From: Corythucha ciliata
Lineage: Eukaryota; Arthropoda; Insecta; Hemiptera; Tingidae
DNA length: 64,000 nt
NCBI GenBank assembly: GCA_038030265.1
Contig: CM075943.1
Span: forward strand, 47,182,001 to 47,246,000
Direction of reading: 5' to 3'
Part shown: positions 56,171 through 64,000 of the stretch, piece after piece
Layout of the letters: every line of letters starts with the position of its first letter
Numbering within the stretch: position 1 is the stretch's first letter
Notes under the pieces: model-generated
What the model was told of the DNA's origin: nothing
The model's input: the letters and a program-made list of their open reading frames with translations, nothing else
Databases searched by the model: none
Position numbers and translations under genes: made by a program

Positions 56171-56370
56171 TCATCGGGGCGACCTGGACAATTGAGTTTT
56201 TTGGCGCGCCATTTTTTTTTATTATTATTAAACGGGGAGGGAAGCCCAGAAGAAACTATCTCCTACCAAACTCGACCTATAAGATCTATTGTGGTGTTGG
56301 CGCGCCATTGAATTACCAAGAGCCCGCTGACCAAGAGTTTGTAGGCCGGAGGTGCGACGACGGTTTCACA

Positions 56371-56763
56371 CAGAAAAAAAGAGAGACGTTCACGTCGCGG
56401 AAAGATTACTTTATTACGGGACAGGTTTCAGCTGCTGCCAGCCATCTTCAACCATTATATAACATAAAACAATAAATAATTAGCTAAAAGCCACACCCCT
56501 TCAAAAAACCAAGGCAAGGCTTCCGGAACCGTGAACCAATAACAAACAAACAAAAAAAAACCCATGACCATGTTACTGAAAAACCGTGAACCATGTTATT
56601 GGTTCACGGTTCCGGAAGCCTTGCCTTTGTTTTTTGAAGGGTATGGCTTTTAGCTTAATTATTTATTGTTTTATGTTAATGGTTGAAGATGGCTGGCAGC
56701 AGCTGAAACCGGTCCCGTAATAAAGTAATCTTTACGCGACGTGAACGTCTCTCTTTTTTTCTG
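56371..56763. mobile_element. Foldback element of 393 bp
   Basis: Arms of about 175 nt with roughly 95% complementarity: left begins CAGAAAAAAAGAGAGACGTT, right ends with its complement. The centre carries extra copies of AACCGTGAACCA. A 12-nt direct repeat TACCAAGAGCCC lies at 56314-56325 and directly after the right end at 56764-56775, so the insertion may begin at 56326. No protein. Confidence 0.8.
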
Positions 56764-56775
56764 TACCAAGAGCCC

Positions 56776-57385
56776 CATCAGCCCTCCCCTAGATCCGGCT
56801 GTGCGCATAACACGCTGGTACAGGTTAGACTCGCGGCGGAGGGTTAATTTTTTACACCATTGAAGCTGTTACGAGCACGACACCCTACCCTAGCCCCTTC
56901 AGTCCTGATTTTTTTTGGTTCCGAAATTATAAAATTTTGTGTTCGTTGTCTAAACTGGGTCTACATTAATGGTGTAAAGTTGTATTGCTCTATAACCAAA
57001 CGTTCCTGAGATAATAAACTTTACAGGAAGCTGCACTATGGGACTTAGAATATTTGACGCGAAATATTGAACCTGAAACAGGCAACTCTCGGGAAAAAGT
57101 TGTAGACAGTATACTGTACGCCAGGTCTGAAGGGGCTAGTCAAGTAAACAGCAATTTTGACATCAAACTGATCAACTGCCTAATGTTGTGTTCTACTTTC
57201 CGCCGCAAGCGTCCACTGCTTTTTCGTGCCAGTCGTCCACGGAAACCTTTTTTACATCTGGTCTCCTTAGGGGTGTAGAAAGCCTATTTCAATCAGTTTC
57301 TCGCTAGCAACAATTAGGACGAACGAACGAGGAGGAATAAACTATAAATTGAAAAAAAAAAAGTATGGGAGATCCATTGGCTTAG
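56776..57385 (+). other. Coding-like segment with retroposed 3' end features
   Basis: An open frame of about 80 codons (roughly 57015-57278) follows TTTACAG and has non-repetitive composition (EAALWDLEYLTRNIEPETG, then EKVVDSILYARSEGASQ). Its 3' part matches the dispersed repeat near 32605-32690. AATAAA at 57336-57341 is followed after 10 nt by A11, as at the end of a retroposed transcript. Protein family not recognised. Confidence 0.3.
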
Positions 57386-57552
57386 GGTGCGTTTACACGG
57401 AAGTGTCCAGCGTCACTTCTCTCTGCGGGCATAAGAGTAAAGGGGAAGACATAAAATTCTTGACTATATAAGCTCTGATGACAATTTCTAGAAGTTTGTG
57501 CTTACACCAAGGACATTTGCGTCTGACACTAAATTTTCTGTGTAAACGCACC
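57386..57552. mobile_element. Small MITE-like element
   Basis: Ends GGTGCGTTTACAC and its complement GTGTAAACGCACC form terminal inverted repeats of about 13-15 bp, with weaker matching inside (GTGTC-AG-CG). About 167 bp, no protein. Confidence 0.6.
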
Positions 57553-59799
57553 TTTATGTGAGAGCCTAAGGGCCCCGGCTAACTCTCACTCACCTCGAAT
57601 TGTTCATCGCCAACGCGGCTTTCTTTCTTTCTGCCATTTTTAGCGTCGATATTAACGTTTGGGCGACGTTATTTCTAAACATAACACAACAATTCACTTA
57701 AAACACTCCAAAAGAGCATGAAAATACGGAGAAACTGAGAGGCGAGAGCAAAATACCCACGAGGGCACGCACTCAGACTGCTATAACCTTACTCATGGTT
57801 ATCCTTATTCCCGCGAATTTACTGGTTATGTTATGTATAGTCATTTGTCTTTTTTGGTGTTCCACGTGTCGAGGTGTTGGGGACTTGGCGTCCTTTTCCT
57901 TTACTGCTAGATGTTAATTTGAGTGCAAACGTGCGTCTCGTTTCGTAGAAATTTCTGCGAAAACGGAGGAAAAATCTATCCCGATGGTATGCGTCTATTT
58001 GAAACTGAATTGCTCCGCGCTGTGGACACGAGGTGAGTGCTTGTCGTGACTGTCGCATTTTTAGATATAAATCGCTTTAGAAGGCAAGAATTTGAACAAT
58101 CTAGGGGTAGAAATACAAGTTAGCGAGAAACCATAGCCAAAGGCATAGCTGGCTAATAGTTGGTTGACGACTGGCTTGTCTCCAGTACTCGAGCTGGCGA
58201 GAAGATTCGCGCACGTGTCTTGGGGGGAGGGGTTCAGTGAATAATCCAGTTGGTCATGATCGCCTCTGAGCCTAGAAATTCCCTCATTTAAACCTCATTT
58301 ACTGACAATCGAGCCTACGGTGTTTCAATGTTAGAGGTGCGCTCCCGATTCCCCAGGAAACAGTTCAAAACTCATGTATTTGTACTGACCAGCAGAGTTT
58401 TGAATGCTGAGCAGAGCCGAACCCCATTTTAACTACTTAACCTGGTCGTGCTGTTCGGCCTAAAAAGCTCACTGGATCGCTTAGTGAAGAGGTGACAGCG
58501 TTTCCACCACAATTACATTGAGACTACAGGGTCTCTTCGGACGGCGGAGTCAGTAGCGCTTAGCCTACAGCGTGACTACGTAGTCAGTGTCTACAGTCTA
58601 AAAATGGATTAAAGAGGTGCCCGCTCTATTTGAAAATGCTCGACATTGTCCGTCTGTTGTGTGCCCTCGTTGGTACACTGACAATGTTCTCCATGCAGGG
58701 CTGATGATAGGAGTTGGCAGGGTAGGTGACCGCCTGGGGGGGCCCCCGGCTTGGAATAAAAATAATCACAGAAATGAATCAATGTTTTGTTACCTGAACG
58801 AAAACTTGCCCCCCCCCCACCTTTCGACAAGGAGGCCCGGGGAAGAAAAAGATCTCAGAAAAAAAGGTTCAAGCACTGTTGTTTTCCAAAACGTTTCCTT
58901 CTGGGTGCTCTTCCTTACATGGGGCCTATGGGTGTAGCCAGAGACGGGTGGGCAGTTGCCCTCCCCTAGCCTCGAAAGTGAAGCCTTAGTGGGCCATCGG
59001 CCCACCCCTAGATACCACTGAAAAGGACAAATCCCACAGGGTTGTCACATTTTGTTTTGTCAAAATGTCTACCATATGACCTACTCCTGTGTTTCCACAA
59101 AATGTAACTTTTCTCACAGAAGCCCTTTAATATGTCGTTAATTCACCCCTAGATTCGCCTTGATCATAATTCAGGCAGCGCTGCAGTTGGCCATTTTGGG
59201 AAACAGTTGTTGTGGGTGATTTCCATTAGAAACTAGTAAAAGACTGCCCGCATGAGCTAGTTCCCAAGTGGCCATCGACATCGCTGCCCGAATTATGAAA
59301 TAGGCGAATAGTGACTACCCACTGCAGAAAGGGTAATTTTGCCCAAGAAACTTGATTCACGACAATAAGGGCCAATTTTCCGTGGCACCCCGATGCCCCG
59401 CGCATGGGAAGGGTCCTACTTGGCTTGGAATCTGCCATTTCGTTCCTAGAATCAGACTTTTCGGACAAAAAAAAAAAAGCCAATTTCATCCTAGAAACAG
59501 GGTGGAAACTTATAGCTTATCCCCAAAATCCCGATATTCGATTCAAAAACTCGCCACCTTTTGTCTGTAGACTGTTGATGTAGCATTTCAGTGTGTGTAA
59601 ACACTGTCAATTATGCCTCAGAGAATGACATTTTGGCCAATAAACGTGAAATTTTGTCCCTACGGACTAAAAAGCATGGAGTAAATTGGGCAAAATCCCA
59701 CCGTTTGTCAGTCGGTTGTCCACTGAGCATGTTGATCGATTTTTTAGGGGAACATTCGAAGTTTTGGTAGCGAATTCCATCATTTTTTGTCATTGTATT
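57553..59799. other. Intergenic stretch, no supported gene
   Basis: Mostly unique sequence. GGGTGTAGCCAG and GCCCTCCCCTAG near 58930-58970 resemble transposon edges. No convincing open frame. Confidence 0.4.
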
Positions 59800-60240
59800 T
59801 TGGTCATAGTTTCAGGGTAAAATTGCCAGTTTTGTAGTGAAATCTTCAGTTTTGTTGTAACTCGTCTGATTGGGCGTGAAATCGTCTGTTTCGGAGTGAA
59901 ACCGTCACTTATGGGATAAAATCGGCAGTGTTGTAGTAAAACCGTCAGTTTTCAAGTGAGAGTCGTCCGGTTAGGGAATAATGTAAGATTTTAGGAGAAC
60001 GCCAGTTGAGGTGCAAAATTGTCCATTTTGGAGTAAAATATCCTGTTGTTGGGTGAAATATTATAGTCTTGGGGTGAAAACCGCACTAATTTTTTAAAAT
60101 CGTCAGTTTTCTTGTGAGTGTGTGTGTATAAGGTGAGTTTTGTGGGTAAAATCAGTCAGGTTTTGGGTAAAATCGTCAGTTTTGTAGTGAAATCGTAAGT
60201 TTCAGGGTGAAATATTCAGTTCTGAGGTAAACCCGGCAAA
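59800..60240 (+). repeat. Degenerate tandem array, type 4 variant
   Basis: About 16 imperfect units like GTCAGTTTTGTAGTGAAATC, about 25-30 bp. Confidence 0.75.
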
Positions 60241-61444
60241 TTAGGGTATTGGCTTGCAGAAACCCCAATTTCGGGTGGTTTCCTCTTTAAAATGACCCGT
60301 TTTACAGATTTGGTTTACTGAAGAACTATTGATTTTTGGATCTTTAAAAATAAAATTTCGTGCTTGTTCGTGTTTTTTGCTCGCTGGAAACACAACTTTG
60401 TGGGGGAGGCGGTGAACTTACACTTGTCTAGCCCTCCACCCACCCTCGAACTAAGACAACAATAGGACGTGGTCCATCTAACATCTTCTACCCACCCCTA
60501 GATCAAGGATTGGCTACGCCCCTCATAAGCTTCTTCATTTTTGAAAAAAAAAAGAAAATGTTGGGGCACGGAATCTTACAATTTTGCCCCTTCAAATAAC
60601 TGTTCAAGCAGAAAATCGGGCCTCAACTACTTCTCTACTATTCCCCAAAATCTGGCAATTTTTACATTAAAACGTGAATTTCAGGACGCTGAGAAGTTTT
60701 GCTAACGCACGCGTTTAAGCCCCCGTTCATGAACTGTACGCTATGCGTCTGTAGAGTCAATGCAATCTATCAAAATGCTGTATTTTACAAGGGAATGAAT
60801 TGGTTTGGTTGCATTGACTTCACAGACGCTTGGCACAGAGGTTGTGAACGGGGTCTGAGAGTTACAGAATAGGAGAGAGGGGGTGCAAAGCAGAACCTTC
60901 AAATTTGGCTGAAGATTCGTCCCCAAAAACAGAATCGTTGATTTCCATGTAGCATTATTTTCATGTATACCCCGCAATAATGCTCGCCTAGGAGGGGGAA
61001 AGCGTGGATGCTAGAAATGGGCATGGCTGCAAGAGACTATCTAATTGGCTCTAGTGTTGGTTATTCGCCCAGAAAACTGAATATGTACTGTACACTCAAA
61101 ATTGGCTTCCCCCCCCCCCAATGTACTCATGAAATATAAATTATTGTACAAATTCGGATGTAAGACCCCAGGCGCTGACTAATTTAGGCCCTCGTTGGAC
61201 GTTGAAACCTCTGCATGTGGCTTCGAACCCGAGAGTCAGTCACCAGCCCTAGAACCACCCCTATATCTGTCTCGATTCTCCGACAAAGAACCGAGTACCG
61301 AGCTGGTGAACCGATCTACCACCGTACTGGGCTCAATCGCTTTACAGATAGGATCTAGACACCGAGTCATATCTCCAATAAGAGATAAGGATCCAATGAA
61401 ACCCATTGGGAATGCCTGGTGGGTCAGCCCCCCCCCCCTCATAA
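60241..61444. other. Intergenic stretch left of the piggyBac element
   Basis: Apart from the MITE at 60719-60854 no feature recognised. GGCTACGCCCC near 60513, C9 near 61111. Confidence 0.4.
60719..60854. mobile_element. Small MITE-like element with long terminal inverted repeats
   Basis: Left CCCCGTTCAT with GCGTCTGTAGAGTCAATGCA and right complement CCCCGTTCAC with GCGTCTGTGAAGTCAATGCA form imperfect arms of about 45 nt around an AT-rich centre. Total about 135 bp, no protein. Confidence 0.7.
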
Positions 61445-63943
61445 TTAACCCCACGGAACTCGCAATTCAAAAAGAACTAGGGAACTCGCATTGGACCTGT
61501 GAGTTCTGTCATGTATTTCCCTTATAAAATGCAGGGGTTTCCACTTGTTTCAAGCATTGGGAAAAACCTTGAGTTTAGCTGAAAGATTCGGAAGAATAAA
61601 CCATAAATGAATTCCTTAAAAACAGTATATATTTATAGCAAATTGACCAGATTTCTGGGTAACCATGCCGAGTTCACTTTTAACGAAAACAAAAAATTAG
61701 TGGCTTCGGGCCTTTTTATAAAAACTACTAATAAACTAATAAGTCACAAGGGCTACTAAAATTTTGTCAAAAGAACTAGAAGAGCGGTAACGAAAAAATA
61801 TATACATTTAAAAAACAAGGTGTCGGAAATCGGCAGAGAAAACAAGTCAGGTTAGCCTGAAGAAAAAGACACGTCCTGGTAACTACAGATAAGCTACAGT
61901 CTATGGTAACTACTTTTTACAACAGTTATCACAGATCATTTTGGCGTGTTCGAGGCACAAATACGTATCATAGAGAACGCAGCTGAATCTAGTTGATTTT
62001 TCTTTCTTATTAATCTTACAAGGTCCGCACTTTCTTCATTTCACCCCAGTCACCAACCCAGTAGAAACAGGAGCCTCCATTGCAATTCTCGGTCGCGAAT
62101 CACTTGGGTTACGTGAATGACCCGTTGATGGCTCGAGGTCTTGTGTTTCCGAGCAAGCGTCTTGGGTGGAATCATTTGAAGTGGAAGTGTCAGGGAGCTC
62201 GGCGGTAGTCACAAACAGAATCCATGTCGTTAGTGTCAACGATCTGTTGAGATTCGTTATTTCCTAGCCTGGAAGCAAGGCCTTTTATTTTGGTCTGAAG
62301 GGGCATCGGGATGCCTCTTGAATTGAGTGCACGTCTATCGAGCTGGTCCTTGACCAACTCTTCGCCAAGGGTCTTCAGAAAAGAACGTCGTCTTGTGGTT
62401 TTCACGTTGTTACCTGCGAGTATCACTTGCGCGTTGATCCCAACCATATTCAACATCGAGAATAGTGTGACCATAGGCCATCTTGGTGTTACGGTTCACA
62501 CTGTACGTCTCCCACATTTCATCGTTTGTATCAAGGCCACCCTTGTGTTTGTTGTAGTAGGTGATGATTTCTGGTTTCATTTTGTCAACTGTGCTATCGT
62601 CAATAGCAGCATCATTATGCATCGTTGAAATCAGAATAACATTTTTCTTCGGTTTCGGGACGTACGATACAATTGTGATCTTTTGGCGAAAACCAAAAAC
62701 GCTTGACTTCACTTCGCGACCTGAAACATTTTTGAAGCATGTTGGAATTTGGGTTTTATTCTTCTTCAGTGTCCCTACGACGCTGAGTTTTTTTCTCTAC
62801 CAACTCTTCCGCAAGTGATACGTCGGAAAACCAGTTGTCCATCGTAATATTACGGCCGGTATTATGCAATGGCTCGCACATTCTTCTCACCACATTGACA
62901 GGTGAATTAGAAGCTTCAAATTCCGATCCTTTTGGTTGTCTTCCGGCATAGATTTCGAGATTATAAGCGTAGTAAACTTGGCTATTAACCGTAGCGTAAA
63001 TTTTTATACCATATTTCCTGGGCTTCGAGGGAATGTATTAAATAAAGGAACATCTGCCTCTGAATCCTTATAAATTTTTCGTCTAAAGTCAGATCAGGGC
63101 CAGGAGAATATGATTTTTGGCAGTTGCCGATTAATTTTTGAAAGATTTCTCGAATGTGGCATAAACGATCATTTTTCCAACGCTCCATTCGAGTAGTTCT
63201 GTCATCGAAGCGTATGGAATTGAGCATTTCTGTAATATCAGTAGGACGGGCATCCCTATTTCTCTGGTATTTGGAGCGCTGTTCCAGTTCAATAAACTGA
63301 TTGGTAAAAGTCACAATCAGCTCAAGCATCGACTTATCATGCTTCAAGAAGTGGTGTCTTCGCAGAACGTGCGTTTCCCAAAACTACTCCTATTTGGCCG
63401 ATCAGAGTATTTTGCTTACCTCTTTTTTATCGTAATGGGATTTTTTTCCACCGCCAGGCGTCAATAGTTTTATCTTTTCAAAGCGACAAAGTAATTGTGG
63501 TCGTCAGTTTCCTGCTCACCAATCAACTCATCACCGTTATCGTCGTCTGAATCATTGCTTTGGTCAGTATCGGAGTCCCCTTCACGTTCTTCAACGACTT
63601 CCTCTTCGCCTTCTGAGTCACTACTCAGAATATTCGCATCATGTGAATGTGGAGAATCTTCGTCGTCCTCTATCGCGAATTTCTTCAATATCTCGAGGAT
63701 CAGACAAACAGTACGACTTTCTTTGATGAGATGCCATTTTTCCTGGAAAAGGAGAGAAAAAAACATAGGAACTCGCTATGACCTCATAGTTCTTTGACTC
63801 CGAGGGCCAACTGAGGTCATGAAGGAAAGTTCAGGGTAGGCAACAGTGATCCCCATCACTTAACTAGCGCAACGGCCTCAGCGCTATCTAAATATTATAA
63901 AGAAGGTACGAGACCTCTCAGATCGCGAGTTCCCGAGGGTTAA
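61445..63943 (-). mobile_element. piggyBac-type transposon with TTAA target sites
   Basis: TTAA at 61445-61448 and at 63940-63943 bracket a 2,491-bp element whose ends read inward CCCCACGGAACTCGC and CCCTCGGGAACTCGC, imperfect terminal inverted repeats starting CCC as in the family. The motif GGAACTCGC recurs subterminally at about 61480 and 63772. Transposase remains lie in minus orientation inside. Confidence 0.88.
61910..63737 (-). pseudogene. Broken piggyBac transposase
   Basis: Cut-and-paste transposase that moves TTAA-flanked DNA. Read on the minus strand: MASHQRKSYCLSDPRDIEE start (63737), acidic N-terminus, NCQKSYSPGPDLTLDE near 63100, YGIKIYATVNS, ITMDNWFSD near 62860, KGGLDTNDEM near 62540, and a C-terminal Cys-rich domain (CGPCK to CDNCCKK) ending TAG at 61910-61912. 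Breaks: a frame change near 63680, one near 63440 (or a lost intron site), one near 63045, an in-frame TAA near 63025, a slip in an A run near 62793, and another near 62490. The Asp usually found after the first core strand appears as Asn (TVNS). No active enzyme could be made from this copy. Confidence 0.9.
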
Positions 63944-64000
63944 TTATTGGATTCATCTCGGGTCCTGCGATTTATGACCACATTCTCAACATAAAGCAAC
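63944..64000. other. Right flank of the piggyBac insertion
   Basis: Host flank to the window end; nothing recognised. Confidence 0.3.

Noticed and set aside
56690..56720. Hammerhead-ribozyme-like text (GCTGAAACC) in the foldback element
   Set aside because: The CTGATGA core is absent, so no hammerhead fold.

Overview
The window is nuclear DNA of an animal, most likely an arthropod (pancrustacean-like). It holds spliced genes with short GT-AG introns (about 50-100 bp), long AT-rich intergenic stretches, many poly-C/poly-G runs, degenerate minisatellites and a piggyBac-type transposon. I cannot name the species. Every gene model below was built by reading splice sites and reading frame by eye. 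No database search was possible.

Layout. 1-1910 (minus): the 5' part of an unconventional myosin VI gene, which runs off the left edge. Its 5' leader is interrupted by an intron, and possible leader exons lie up to about 9 kb. 2-20 kb: no convincing protein gene; degenerate tandem arrays of four unit types and a near-perfect 370-bp foldback element. 20.3-32 kb: a metabolic cluster of three DGAT2/MOGAT-family acyltransferase paralogues (A and B minus, C plus) with a complete kynurenine 3-monooxygenase gene (minus) between B and C. 32-37 kb: more degenerate arrays, including one of about 2 kb. 37.3-55.1 kb (plus): a large gene for a secretory-pathway protein with 15 tandem thioredoxin-like domains and a C-terminal membrane anchor, resembling arthropod multi-thioredoxin proteins such as Drosophila l(2)01289. 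55-61.4 kb: arrays, a second clear foldback element and small MITE-like repeats. 61.4-63.9 kb: a decayed piggyBac element with both TTAA target sites and recognisable terminal inverted repeats.

The most interesting object is the thioredoxin-repeat gene. It alternates two exon types, a 132-144 nt linker plus first strand and a 183-189 nt thioredoxin core. Every junction between them is phase 1. About half of the domains keep a CxxC redox motif and the rest have acidic or polar replacements. Two sets of extra phase-1 exons inside the array would end the protein early without the membrane anchor. One set carries 31 consecutive aspartates and then a basic, Gln-rich tail. The other is a truncated CxxC exon followed by a short acidic end. 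One locus could therefore make one membrane-anchored and two soluble multi-thioredoxin proteins, one of them calsequestrin-like in layout.

The acyltransferase and kynurenine genes act in different pathways (glycerolipid synthesis at the ER; tryptophan catabolism at the mitochondrial outer membrane). Their adjacency looks like local duplication around an unrelated gene rather than a functional cluster.
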